Assembly: GCF_019469205.1 (NCBI RefSeq)
Contig: NZ_CP048265.1
Location: 2,418,001 to 2,482,000 of the forward strand
DNA: 64,000 bases
DNA from: Gilliamella sp. ESL0405
GTDB lineage: Bacteria; Pseudomonadota; Gammaproteobacteria; Enterobacterales; Orbaceae
Direction of reading: 5' to 3'
The notes under the pieces are model-generated. The model did no database searches and was not told where the DNA came from. It saw nothing but the letters and a program-made list of their open reading frames with translations. Of the stretch, positions 46,425-54,504 are shown one piece after another; positions within the stretch are counted from its first letter, which is position 1; the number at the start of each line of letters is the position of its first letter. The translations under genes and the position numbers were made by a program.

Positions 46425-47165
46425 CTATCCTACTAATTTTTGCGTCATCGCCAACAGTTGTTTGACATCATCGGTACGGGTGGCACCTGTGGATTTGTCG
46501 ATAATTGCGCTATAAATATGCGGGATGATTTTTTTCACGCCGGCATTTAATGCTATTTTCATGATCGCTTCATAATTGTTTAAGTCAATACCGCCGGTTG
46601 GTTCAAGATAGAAATTGTGTTCAGCACAACATTTTGCCACATATTCAAATTCATCCTGATGCTTTAAGCCTCCCATAGGAAAATATTTAATTGAACTTCC
46701 GCCCATATCTTTTAATAAAGCAATCGCTGTTTCAACCGGCACAATTGCCGCTGGTGAGTGGCAGCTTAATGGGCCGGTTGCGATATTCACCAGCCCGACT
46801 TGACCGGTTGGCGACACTAAACCATTAATCACGGTCTGCTGTTGACCTAATAATGCTCGACTCGTTGCCACACCTGTAAACACTTGATTTACATGTTGTG
46901 GCTGTAGCGCCGCTGATAGTTGTGAAACCATGGTTGATTGGTTAGGATCACCGGCACCAAGGCCGATAGAAATCGCGTTATCGATAGCTTTGGCATATTG
47001 TTTCATATCATCGATCGCTGATTGGTTATCTTTATAGTTTTTAGATAAGATACCAACTACTACATGCGTTTGTGCTGCTTCATAAATAGCTTTGGCATTG
47101 TCAATTGAATTAGCCAACACATTCAAACAAACTCGATCATGATAATAATTCGGCATTAGCTTCAT
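46425..47165 (-). CDS. KDGP aldolase family protein (DgaF-like)
   Basis: 246 residues, related to Salmonella DgaF (Pfam KDGP_aldolase), which splits 2-keto-3-deoxygluconate-6-phosphate to pyruvate and glyceraldehyde-3-phosphate. Visible family segments: SIGLGAGDPNQ, NGLVSPTGQVGLVNIATGPLS, IKYFPMGGLKH, EPTGGIDLNN and GVKKIIPHIYS. The start overlaps the stop of the PLP-enzyme gene in TAATG, with AGGAG seven bases upstream, so the two are translationally coupled. In the glucosaminate pathway DgaE and DgaF act in this order. The exact sugar acid here is unknown. Confidence 0.85.
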   Translation of the reverse strand: MKLMPNYYHDRVCLNVLANSIDNAKAIYEAAQTHVVVGILSKNYKDNQSAIDDMKQYAKAIDNAISIGLGAGDPNQSTMVSQLSAALQPQHVNQVFTGVATSRALLGQQQTVINGLVSPTGQVGLVNIATGPLSCHSPAAIVPVETAIALLKDMGGSSIKYFPMGGLKHQDEFEYVAKCCAEHNFYLEPTGGIDLNNYEAIMKIALNAGVKKIIPHIYSAIIDKSTGATRTDDVKQLLAMTQKLVG

Positions 47166-48304
47166 TATTCTACTCCTTGAATAATATTTTTAATTTTGTG
47201 GTAAATCGTATCGAGTTGCGCTGATGTTACACTTCTTACATCAGCATCAACTTTGCCTTCATTGGCTTTGTATTGTCTGAAATAGACGGCAATATCACCT
47301 TGTTTCATTAAATCAACCATTTCAATTGCTGTTTTGCCTATCACTTTAGCATCAAAAGCGATTTCGGCTCTGGCAATATCCCGGCCGGCACTATCCCAAA
47401 CCACTTTGGCCGATATTCCATTAAGCGCATTGAGTTTTTCAATAAAAGGCTGCATTTTGCTAACCATTTGCTGCCCGGTTTCATGTTTGGGGTCGTTAAT
47501 ATAAAGCTCAATGGCTCGAGTTAAGCCCAAAATACCTTCTTTACCCACTTTCATTGGTCGGCCGATGCCTTCTGACTGACGCTTTAACCATTCGATAGCT
47601 TGATGCCGACCAATGGCCAATCCACTAGTTGGCCCCTCAATTGCTTTAGCTCCGCTATAAATCACAATATCAGCGCCTTGCTGATAATAGGTCACTAAAT
47701 CTTCCTCAGCTGCGGCATCAACAATTAAAGGGATCTGATATTTTTGGGCTACAGCTGCCACCTGCGCAACTGACAGCATACTTTTTTGGACGCAGTGATG
47801 TGATTTAACATATAAAATAGCAGCAGTATTAACATTAATCAGTGAGGCAATATGGTCAGCATCACACTCATTAGCATAACCAGCTTCAACGACCACTCCC
47901 CCACCTAATGCAACCATGGTGCCAATCGGTGCACCAAAATTAACGTTATGCCCTTTTGCTACAATGATTTCACGAGGAACATTTTTAGTCGATGAATGTA
48001 AATTAAATAACAGATCACGATCATCTTTCACAATCAAACCAGCAACAGCCTGTGCAATACCGGCAGACGCACAAGATACCACAACTGCATTTTCAACATT
48101 GAGTAAACGTGCAATATATTGCCCTGTTTTATCAATCAAATCTTTAATTTCAAAATATTCATTTAATCCTTGCGAAACAGTTTCGACCACTTCCGGCCTT
48201 GGTGTTGAAACACCCAATATTGTCATACGTCCTGAAGCATTAATCACTTTTTTTAAGTGATATTGACCATAAATATCTTTTTTAGCTGGAGATTCTAAGC
48301 TCAT
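47165..48304 (-). CDS. SelA/DgaE-like PLP-dependent ammonia-lyase candidate
   Basis: 379 residues from the ATG at 48304, with GAAGG upstream; it overlaps the amidohydrolase 3' end by 23 bases. The fold is that of SelA-related PLP enzymes: PLP-binding Lys220 in YSGAKAIEGPTSG, Asp196 in LIVDAAAEED and the N-terminal KKVINASGRMTILG. Salmonella DgaE, in the same subfamily, eliminates ammonia from D-glucosaminate-6-phosphate to give KDGP for DgaF. The adjacent DgaF-like gene supports the same chemistry here. Not a true SelA: there is no selB or tRNA-Sec context. Confidence 0.85.
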   Translation of the reverse strand: MSLESPAKKDIYGQYHLKKVINASGRMTILGVSTPRPEVVETVSQGLNEYFEIKDLIDKTGQYIARLLNVENAVVVSCASAGIAQAVAGLIVKDDRDLLFNLHSSTKNVPREIIVAKGHNVNFGAPIGTMVALGGGVVVEAGYANECDADHIASLINVNTAAILYVKSHHCVQKSMLSVAQVAAVAQKYQIPLIVDAAAEEDLVTYYQQGADIVIYSGAKAIEGPTSGLAIGRHQAIEWLKRQSEGIGRPMKVGKEGILGLTRAIELYINDPKHETGQQMVSKMQPFIEKLNALNGISAKVVWDSAGRDIARAEIAFDAKVIGKTAIEMVDLMKQGDIAVYFRQYKANEGKVDADVRSVTSAQLDTIYHKIKNIIQGVE

Positions 48305-49436
48305 TTTTACTACCTTCTTGCGTGATTTGTATATGTATATCATCTTTTGCAACATCAGCAACAATGGAAGCTAACGGAACAAACTGTTCTTGACTTTGTC
48401 GTACCTCACCATGTGCATCTGATAATGAGGTTGGTTGCTGTTTAATATCAAAAATAGTTAAATCAGCATCATATCCCACCGCGATAAGACCTTTATTTTT
48501 GAGATGTAAGATCTGCGCAGGATTTACCGTTACACTATCAATAATTCGTTTTTTACTGTAATTTAGCGCGATAAATTTGGTCATAATATTTGCCAAACTC
48601 ACTACCGGGCCATGTAAGCGATTTTTAACATAGATATCTGAACTTATGGTATTAGGGTAAATACCTAAACTTTTCGCCCGCTCAGCAACGGTAAAACTAA
48701 AACTTTCGCCACCATGACCAATATCTAAAATCACGCCACGTTTAATAGCGGATTTCATCGAATCCCGTAAATTATTGTTCTTATCAAGGATTTGATTAGG
48801 CTTGCCATTAAAACAGTGAGTAATAATGTCACCTTCCGTCAATAAATCGGCGATCTCATCCAGATCCGGTGGATTGTTGCCAATATGAATCATCAACGGT
48901 AAACCACATTTTTTTTGGATCTTTTTGGCTTTAATTAAAGGTTCAATACCATTTTCACCCACCACACTCCGGCTCATCCTTACTTTGATTCCGACCACAA
49001 AATCAGGATATTTTATGAATGCTTGTTCAAATAAAAGCGCATCAATATTATCCATATTGGCAAGTTCACTTTGCGTTATTAAGCCGATTTTGGATATATT
49101 CAAAAATGAGTAAACATGGGTATGTGCTTGTCTGGCTAATTGATAAAATTCAGCCACATCAAGCGCGCCGACACTCCCGGCATCAACGACCGATGTCACG
49201 CCGGCTTTTATACCAATTACATCAGGTTCGTCATAATAGATAGGTGAATGCGCAAAGCAATGCGTATGTGAATCGATCCAACCGGCACTGATATAGTGTT
49301 TATTGCGTAGATCCAACACCCGTTTTGATCGAGCTAAAATCGAATTTGCAATCTCAGCAATTTGACCTTGTTCTATAGCGATATCGACACACGTCTCATC
49401 AATGAGTTTGGCATTTTTTATTATTAAATCATACAT
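48282..49436 (-). CDS. Amidohydrolase / deacetylase-like metallohydrolase
   Basis: 384 residues from the ATG at 49436 (an upstream TTG is possible). Amidohydrolase superfamily with a complete binuclear metal site: H57 and H59 (DSHTHC), a bridging Lys151 (VVGIKVRMS), H184 (LMIHIG), H207 (ITHCFNG) and D267 (ISSDIY). It resembles the dihydroorotase/deacetylase-like branch. In this operon it may remove an acyl or carbamoyl group, or open a lactam, before the amino group is eliminated by the next enzyme; that step order is inference. I recall the same gene order in Enterococcus (EF_0837 region) and Aeromonas. Confidence 0.85.
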   Translation of the reverse strand: MYDLIIKNAKLIDETCVDIAIEQGQIAEIANSILARSKRVLDLRNKHYISAGWIDSHTHCFAHSPIYYDEPDVIGIKAGVTSVVDAGSVGALDVAEFYQLARQAHTHVYSFLNISKIGLITQSELANMDNIDALLFEQAFIKYPDFVVGIKVRMSRSVVGENGIEPLIKAKKIQKKCGLPLMIHIGNNPPDLDEIADLLTEGDIITHCFNGKPNQILDKNNNLRDSMKSAIKRGVILDIGHGGESFSFTVAERAKSLGIYPNTISSDIYVKNRLHGPVVSLANIMTKFIALNYSKKRIIDSVTVNPAQILHLKNKGLIAVGYDADLTIFDIKQQPTSLSDAHGEVRQSQEQFVPLASIVADVAKDDIHIQITQEGSKNELRISS

Positions 49437-49487
49437 ACGTTGTTCCAAATCCGCTGTAATTTAACCAACGACAGCGGAGAGTTAACA

Positions 49488-50141
49488 TCAGACAATAGGA
49501 AATATTCCACCAAAAATCATCGCACCTAAAATTGCGCCACCAGTAATTGGCTTTTTCCAAATATAGAAAATGAGTGCGCCTAGTAAAGACCCTATGCCAA
49601 TTGGAATAGAAGCAGCCATTGCAGATAAAATAATCATTGGTCCTAAAAAACGCCCCGAAGCATTGCCCGCCCCCATCATGACATCAGCGCCAAAAGTTGA
49701 ACCACCAGCGCTGTTAATGGTGAATTTTCGGATCCAAATGATAACTAAACCAATTAAGGCGCCTAACACGAAGCCAGTTACTAAAGCGATAAAGAAGTTT
49801 TCAATGGGTAGTGTATAACCACCGGCCAATAATAAGGCGGGTACGCCAAGCCCAATACCGGTTTGTAAAGCGCCACCGATATCGAGTATGCCAACTAAAG
49901 AGCCTTCAATCACACGAGCAAATAAAAAACTTGCCCCAAATGCGGCCACTGCACCATAATCCCCGGTGCTCATACCCGATTTGAGCATGGCAACAAAGGC
50001 AATTTCGTTAAAAGCGCCGATACCATAAACATAAAAGGTATGTGTCCCGGCAAAAATTCCGGCGGATAATAATCCACAAAGAATAGGAAACGACCAATCG
50101 GCATACCAGAAACTTTTATATAGTGCTGTTTGTGTATTCAT
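49488..50141 (-). CDS. DUF4310 family membrane protein
   Basis: 217 residues from the ATG at 50141, with AGGAAATG just upstream; ATG 50147 is the alternative. Six or so hydrophobic segments packed with Gly and Ala (GILDIGGALQTGIGLGVPALLLAGG, FVLGALIGLVIIWIRK, GPMIILSAMAASIPIGIGSLLGALIFY). A polar stretch NSAGGSTFGADVMMGAGNASG near 145-165 is likely conserved. Function is not known. It is adjacent to another membrane protein and two small soluble proteins, a set that replaces the PTS permease found in the related dga operon. Confidence 0.8.
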   Translation of the reverse strand: MNTQTALYKSFWYADWSFPILCGLLSAGIFAGTHTFYVYGIGAFNEIAFVAMLKSGMSTGDYGAVAAFGASFLFARVIEGSLVGILDIGGALQTGIGLGVPALLLAGGYTLPIENFFIALVTGFVLGALIGLVIIWIRKFTINSAGGSTFGADVMMGAGNASGRFLGPMIILSAMAASIPIGIGSLLGALIFYIWKKPITGGAILGAMIFGGIFPIV

Positions 50142-50155
50142 AATCATTTCCTATA

Positions 50156-50908
50156 TTATTTAAACCAATAAGATAAACCGTCGCTAAATGCGTTTATCAT
50201 CTTCATATCAAAGCCCCGGAAGTAGCCACTCATCACAAATAGCAAAATGACAGCAATTAACATAATTTTCATCATTCGATTCCAACCACTATCATCGACA
50301 CCTTTACCGATAAGTATGCCTAACACCAGACCGGGAACGGCATTGCCCATAATTAACTGTGCCAGACCACCAAATAATGTTCCCCAAAATCCACTACGTC
50401 GCCCTGCATCTAAAGCTGCCAGCCAGAAAATAACCGGCATCACTGTTGCGACTAGCAAATTGGCAGCAGGCACAAGAACTTTTGTAGCAGTTATCTTTAA
50501 CGAATCGGGAATAACCGATGTTGTTGTATTTAAAAACAGCACCACTATCATGCCGATGATTGCGCAGGCAATGGCCATTTTTTTAGGATCATGCAACGTT
50601 TCGCCAAGATTACGATTTTTAATCATCAATAAAGCGGCGCCCCAGTTTGGAATAATGCGATGATCAACATCTTGGGTAAACGAACCTGCGGCAACGGATG
50701 ATGCCCAGGCATTAAAAAAGAACCCTAAACCAAATGAAAAGTGCGCAGCCGGATCGCCTTCACAAGCGTTGAGCTCACCCAATGTCCGAAATGCCCCCAT
50801 ACCTTGATAAGTTGGGGCGTGAAACATCCTTGCCGCCCCGGCTCCAACCCCTAAACCACAAAGTCCACCAATAATGATTGACTTAAATGCAATGATGAGA
50901 ATTTCCAT
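50156..50908 (-). CDS. DUF4311 family membrane protein
   Basis: 250 residues, polytopic with seven or so hydrophobic segments. An N-terminal glycine-rich helix (IIGGLCGLGVGAGAARMFHAP) is followed by a conserved-looking polar region TLGELNACEGDPAAHFSFG (about 42-60) with a Cys, acidic residues and a His, then FTQDVDHRIIPNWGAAL. Strong ribosome site (AAGGAAAG). Function unknown; 14 bases upstream of the DUF4310 gene. The two probably form one membrane complex. Confidence 0.8.
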   Translation of the reverse strand: MEILIIAFKSIIIGGLCGLGVGAGAARMFHAPTYQGMGAFRTLGELNACEGDPAAHFSFGLGFFFNAWASSVAAGSFTQDVDHRIIPNWGAALLMIKNRNLGETLHDPKKMAIACAIIGMIVVLFLNTTTSVIPDSLKITATKVLVPAANLLVATVMPVIFWLAALDAGRRSGFWGTLFGGLAQLIMGNAVPGLVLGILIGKGVDDSGWNRMMKIMLIAVILLFVMSGYFRGFDMKMINAFSDGLSYWFK

Positions 50909-50923
50909 AACTTTCCTTTTTTG

Positions 50924-51220
50924 TTATTGAGAAGTAAATTCAATATGACTTAAATCAACAAAACAAACATCAACAGCCACATCGAGTGTAATGTCATAAA
51001 TGGCCTTTTTTCTGGGTAAAAAGATAAATAAAAATCGTTCAGTGGTGATCTTCTTTATTGCTGATACGATTCGAATATTCAGCGGCTCTATACGCAACAT
51101 CATATTGGATGAATTTTTAAGCACCTGTTTTTGTACCTGACTTAATGCATTAGCAAATGCACGTTGCTTAGAATCACCTTGACCACTTACTCTTACTATT
51201 TGCTGTTGATTTTGTTTCAT
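50924..51220 (-). CDS. DUF4312 family protein
   Basis: 98 residues, soluble. Begins MKQNQQQIVRVSGQGDSKQR, followed by an amphipathic helix (AFANALSQVQKQVLK) and then beta-rich segments (LNIRIVSAIKKI, RFLFIFLPRKKAIYDITLDVAVDV). No catalytic motif is evident. Its constant company with DUF4310, DUF4311 and the SFCGS protein suggests a subunit of the same complex. Confidence 0.75.
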   Translation of the reverse strand: MKQNQQQIVRVSGQGDSKQRAFANALSQVQKQVLKNSSNMMLRIEPLNIRIVSAIKKITTERFLFIFLPRKKAIYDITLDVAVDVCFVDLSHIEFTSQ

Positions 51221-51234
51221 GCTGATATGCCCTT

Positions 51235-51603
51235 TTACTCACGAGGATTTTTTTTCAAAAATGCTTTGGCGATACGTTGCCCTAATTCTTCGGTATCCAT
51301 AAAACCAAAACCCAGCACTTTACAGCCATCATTGATTGCCGTTTCTCCTTCTTCAATCGAACGCATTCCATGACGTTGGGTATAACCATATTTATTTTGG
51401 GCGGTAATTGCGCCAGCCCCACCACTACCACAAAATGAAAGACCTAAATCGGCATTTTCTTGATTCATCACATCTCCCAATTTCATATCGGCTGCCATAC
51501 CGGGGATCACAATTGCTTGGCAGCCTTCTACCGAATTAATGCCTTGGGCAATTTTTTGTCCTTTTCCCATTCGATCGCCTATTACAATGATCACTTGAGC
51601 CAT
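51235..51603 (-). CDS. Glycine-rich SFCGS family protein
   Basis: 122 residues from the ATG at 51603, which has AAGGAG eight bases upstream; an in-frame ATG six codons earlier lies before that site and is rejected. Rossmann-like opening MAQVIIVIGDRMGKGQKIA, then the family signature LSFCGSGGAGAITAQNKYGY with Cys58, and RHGMRSIEEGE. Size, first strand and a single Cys in a glycine loop are reminiscent of a PTS EIIB-like domain, but that is my speculation. Function not known. Confidence 0.78.
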   Translation of the reverse strand: MAQVIIVIGDRMGKGQKIAQGINSVEGCQAIVIPGMAADMKLGDVMNQENADLGLSFCGSGGAGAITAQNKYGYTQRHGMRSIEEGETAINDGCKVLGFGFMDTEELGQRIAKAFLKKNPRE

Positions 51604-51629
51604 AATGTTTCTCCTTTCCATTTATTTTT

Positions 51630-51977
51630 TTAATTTTTGTTTATCGATTCATTTGCTTTGGCTACGTCATAGTGAATAGCCAATAAATATGCTTCTTCTA
51701 TTGGTAAATTATCGAATAAATTTACTGTTTTTTGCGCTAACGCTAAGGACTCTTCAGATAGTTGGTCAAATAAAGTGAGATCGAGTTCAGGTAATTGTTC
51801 TAAAGTTTTAGCCCGTTGAACCATGGATTTAATATGGGAATAGAGCATCAATTTTTGCACCTCATTTTGTACAATTTGATGCTCAGCTAACCAAGTATTA
51901 ATAATGTTGATTGTGTTTTCTGTCACCTCTTCAAGCGTCAGATCATCTTCGATCATGCGAAATTTTATTTGAGTCAT
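51630..51977 (-). CDS. Stand-alone PRD-domain protein
   Basis: 115 residues from the ATG at 51977 (or 119 from ATG 51989; neither has a strong ribosome site). All-helical; the two PRD histidines are visible, in LMLYSHIKSMVQRA and YLLAIHYDVAKAN. It contains no DNA- or RNA-binding part, so it is a lone PTS-regulation domain, first gene of the operon. It could bind the large PRD regulator encoded at the other end or a transporter component. Resembles the family I remember as EF_0829. Confidence 0.78.
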   Translation of the reverse strand: MTQIKFRMIEDDLTLEEVTENTINIINTWLAEHQIVQNEVQKLMLYSHIKSMVQRAKTLEQLPELDLTLFDQLSEESLALAQKTVNLFDNLPIEEAYLLAIHYDVAKANESINKN

Positions 51978-52098
51978 AACCACTAGCATTGTCTGTTTTG
52001 AGAATGAATAAAGCCTAAATCAAACCATAAGCAATGTGGATAGAGAGTTTTTCCTTCAACAATAGGAAATTTTTTATTATGGGGGTTCTATCGTGGGA

Positions 52099-52120
52099 CA
52101 AGCAGACTTAATCTTGCTTG
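52099..52120. promoter_or_regulatory. Imperfect palindrome upstream of the PRD operon
   Basis: CAAGCA / TGCTTG arms around a 10-base centre, about 120 bases upstream of the first gene. A candidate operator or RNA hairpin target for the BglG-type regulator. Confidence 0.35.
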
Positions 52121-52156
52121 ATAGGTCAATTTTGATAAATAAATGATTGTTAATTT

Positions 52157-52172
52157 TGTGAGTTAGATCATA
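52157..52172. promoter_or_regulatory. CRP-like binding site
   Basis: TGTGAGTTAGATCATA, that is TGTGA-N6-TCATA, matches the CRP consensus TGTGA-N6-TCACA at 9 of 10 positions, with A/T-rich flanks. It lies about 180 bases upstream of the operon start; a clear -10/-35 pair was not found. Confidence 0.5.
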
Positions 52173-52355
52173 AAAATTAACACGATTTTTCTAAAAAAGA
52201 CGATAAATCAATGGGCATATCAACACTGTTTTAACCAAAATTAAAGGCTACATAAATCAGAAAATGTTATCGCTGATTGCAGCGAGATATGTTGTGGCTA
52301 AATTTTTAAATAGGGAAGGATGGTAAAAAATAAACTACCATTAATCGATATGATT

Positions 52356-52374
52356 AAGGCGCATATAGCGCCTT
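52356..52374. terminator. Hairpin after the first TPM gene
   Basis: Stem AAGGCGC / GCGCCTT with a five-base loop and a T run on the plus side. A second copy is at about 54920-54938 after the third TPM gene. Confidence 0.5.
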
Positions 52375-52388
52375 ATTTTTTATCCCAT

Positions 52389-53288
52389 TTACCAGCTACC
52401 GGAAGCGCCACCGCCACCACTGCGACCACCACCGCCGCCGCTAAAGCCGCCACCTCCGCCGAAGCCACCGCTAGAACCACCAAAACCGCCTCCTCCTCGA
52501 TGATTTCCTCCTCCGCCTGCTCCGGGAGTGACAATGCGGCTGGCAATGGTACTCAAAATAAATACCACAAACATGATAAATACTATCATAAATATATCGC
52601 GCATATGCCAAAGGGTGAATCCACCAACAGATAGTGCGTTAAATAAACCTGTATATAAACATCGTTTAGTTTTATCTTTACGATAAAATAAGTTAGCAAG
52701 TGTAAGGCAGATAAAAAATGACACCAGCGCATAATTACTCAACATGGAAGTAAAATCTTCTGATGATAACAAGTTAGAGCCTTGTTCGTTATCTTCACTT
52801 TTCGGGGTAGGATTATCAATTTCTTGTTTCAGTACAGATAAGGCATTATTAATACCTTGATAATAGTTATTTTGTCGAAATTGTGGCGCTAATTGTTCAC
52901 GAATAATTTTACTGGCCACTAAGTCGGTAATAGTTCCTTCAAGCCCATAGCCAACTTCAATTCGCATACGTTTATCATCTTTTACAATAAGTAATAAAAT
53001 ACCATTGTCTTGTCCTTTTCGACCGATTTTCCATTGAATAAAGACTCTATCTGCGTATTGTTCTACCGTTTCATTATCCAGTTTGGCAATCATTAAAACC
53101 GCTATTTGGGCACCATCGCTTCGAGGCTTTTCAAAGTCAATTAGACTTGATTCTAATGACTCTTTTTGAGAATCGGTTAAAGTATGAGTCGTATCGATAA
53201 CACGGTGTGCAAATTCCGGGATGTCGGTTAGACCATAACAAAACCAACTGAATATTAACAATAAACTACTTAGAAAACATCTTTTCAT
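52389..53288 (-). CDS. TPM-domain (YgcG-like) membrane protein, paralogue 1
   Basis: 299 residues: signal peptide (about 1-20), TPM domain (about 22-160; IDTTHTLTDSQKESLESSL, IAVLMIAKLDNETVEQYADRVF, DNGILLLIVKDDKRMRIEVGYGLEG), two hydrophobic segments (about 180-205 and 225-250), then a glycine-rich tail (about 255-299) ending GGASGSW. TPM proteins often pair with LemA, and lemA is about 3 kb away on the same strand. Their role is unclear; the tail may be disordered or bind other glycine-rich tails. Near-identical in its first half to the next gene upstream. Confidence 0.88.
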   Translation of the reverse strand: MKRCFLSSLLLIFSWFCYGLTDIPEFAHRVIDTTHTLTDSQKESLESSLIDFEKPRSDGAQIAVLMIAKLDNETVEQYADRVFIQWKIGRKGQDNGILLLIVKDDKRMRIEVGYGLEGTITDLVASKIIREQLAPQFRQNNYYQGINNALSVLKQEIDNPTPKSEDNEQGSNLLSSEDFTSMLSNYALVSFFICLTLANLFYRKDKTKRCLYTGLFNALSVGGFTLWHMRDIFMIVFIMFVVFILSTIASRIVTPGAGGGGNHRGGGGFGGSSGGFGGGGGFSGGGGGRSGGGGASGSW

Positions 53289-53407
53289 GGTATTTTTTGC
53301 CTTATGATTAACAACGCTAAATAAAATTTTACTTTTTCTTTTTTACAACAAACAGTTAATTGCGATCCATTTTATAAAGCGTTGAGACAAGATATCGTTG
53401 GTTAACT

Positions 53408-53495
53408 AAAACTATTATATAGCCAAATCACAATCTTACTATTAAAACTTAATAAGTATGATCTTTGTTCATCTCATTACCAACGACCGGATGCA
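53408..53495. repeat. Flank repeat R2, copy a
   Basis: About 88 bases (ACTATTATATAGCCAAATCA through CTTAATAAGTATGATCTTTG and the last codons of paralogue 2) repeated with few changes at 54417-54504. A partial third copy of its start is near 56020. Confidence 0.75.
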
Positions 53496-54382
53496 CCGCC
53501 ACCACCACTGCGGCCACCACCTCCACCACTAAATCCGCCACCTCGGGAGCCACCGCTAGAACCACCAAAACCGCCACTTCCTCCGCGACTATTTCCTCCT
53601 CCGCCAGCTCCGGGAGTTAAAAAGCCGCTAGCCATGGTACTTAAACAAAATACGACACACATTATAACAAACATCAAAAATGCTATCTCAAGTATATATT
53701 CCACATGCCAAAGAGTGTATCCAGCAACAGATAATGCGTTAAATAAACCAGTACGAAAACATTGTTTGGTTTTATCTTTACGATACAATAATTTGGCAAG
53801 TATAAAACAAATAACGAATGACACCAGCGCATAATAAGCAAAGTTTTCTGTAAATAACTGTTCAATCCTAAGGCCTTGTTCATTATCTTCACATTTCGGG
53901 GTAGGATTATCGATTTTTTGTTTTAGCACAGATAAGGCATTATCAATACCCTGATAATAGTTATTTTGTCGAAATTGTGGTGCTAATTGCTCACGAATGA
54001 TTTTACTGGCAACTAAGTCGGTAATAGTTCCTTCAAGCCCATAACCAACCTCAATTCGCATGAGTTTATCATCTTTAACAATAAGTAATAAAATACCATT
54101 GTCTTGTCCTTTTCGACCGATTTTCCATTGAATAAAGACTCTATCTGCGTATTGTTCTACCGTTTCATCATCAAGTTTGGGAATCATTAAAACCGCTATC
54201 TGGGCACCATCTGTTCGAGGCTTTTCAAAGCCAATTAGGCTTGATTCTAATGACTCTTTTTGAGAATCGGTTAAAGTATGAGTCGTGTCGATAACACGAT
54301 GTGCAAATTCCGGGATGTCAGTTAGCCCATAACAAAAACAACTAAATATTAACAATAAACTACTTAGAAAATATCTTTTCAT
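53477..54382 (-). CDS. TPM-domain (YgcG-like) membrane protein, paralogue 2
   Basis: 301 residues, same architecture as its neighbours: signal peptide, TPM domain, two hydrophobic segments and a glycine-rich tail ending GGASGRW. The TPM half differs from paralogue 1 by only a few residues, while the membrane segments (FAYYALVSFVICFILAKLLY) have drifted more. Such a gradient suggests recent duplication or gene conversion of the 5' half. Confidence 0.87.
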   Translation of the reverse strand: MKRYFLSSLLLIFSCFCYGLTDIPEFAHRVIDTTHTLTDSQKESLESSLIGFEKPRTDGAQIAVLMIPKLDDETVEQYADRVFIQWKIGRKGQDNGILLLIVKDDKLMRIEVGYGLEGTITDLVASKIIREQLAPQFRQNNYYQGIDNALSVLKQKIDNPTPKCEDNEQGLRIEQLFTENFAYYALVSFVICFILAKLLYRKDKTKQCFRTGLFNALSVAGYTLWHVEYILEIAFLMFVIMCVVFCLSTMASGFLTPGAGGGGNSRGGSGGFGGSSGGSRGGGFSGGGGGRSGGGGASGRW

Positions 54383-54416
54383 TATATTTTCTGCCTCATG
54401 ACTAACAACACTAAAT

Positions 54417-54504
54417 AAAACTATTATATAGTTAAATCAAAATCTTACTATTAAAACTTAATGAGTATGATCTTTGTTCATCTCATTACCAACGACCAGA
54501 TGCA
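54417..54504. repeat. Flank repeat R2, copy b
   Basis: Second copy of the block at 53408-53495; includes the 3' end of the decayed TPM copy. Confidence 0.75.

Larger units (their letters stand above)
51990..52388. other. 399-base leader of the DUF4310-4312 operon and 3' flank of the first TPM gene
   Basis: No gene. It holds a CRP-like site (52157-52172), an imperfect palindrome (52099-52120) and, near 52322-52388, a flank that recurs before the third TPM gene, with a hairpin at 52356-52374. Confidence 0.5.

Noticed and set aside
47165-48304. True SelA (selenocysteine synthase)
   Set aside because: Shorter than SelA, adjacent to a DgaF-like aldolase, and no selenoprotein machinery in view; DgaE-like assignment fits better.
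52320-52634. Plus-strand Ala/Thr-rich 104-codon frame
   Set aside because: Antisense reading of the glycine-rich tail of TPM paralogue 1; low-complexity composition explains the absence of stops.
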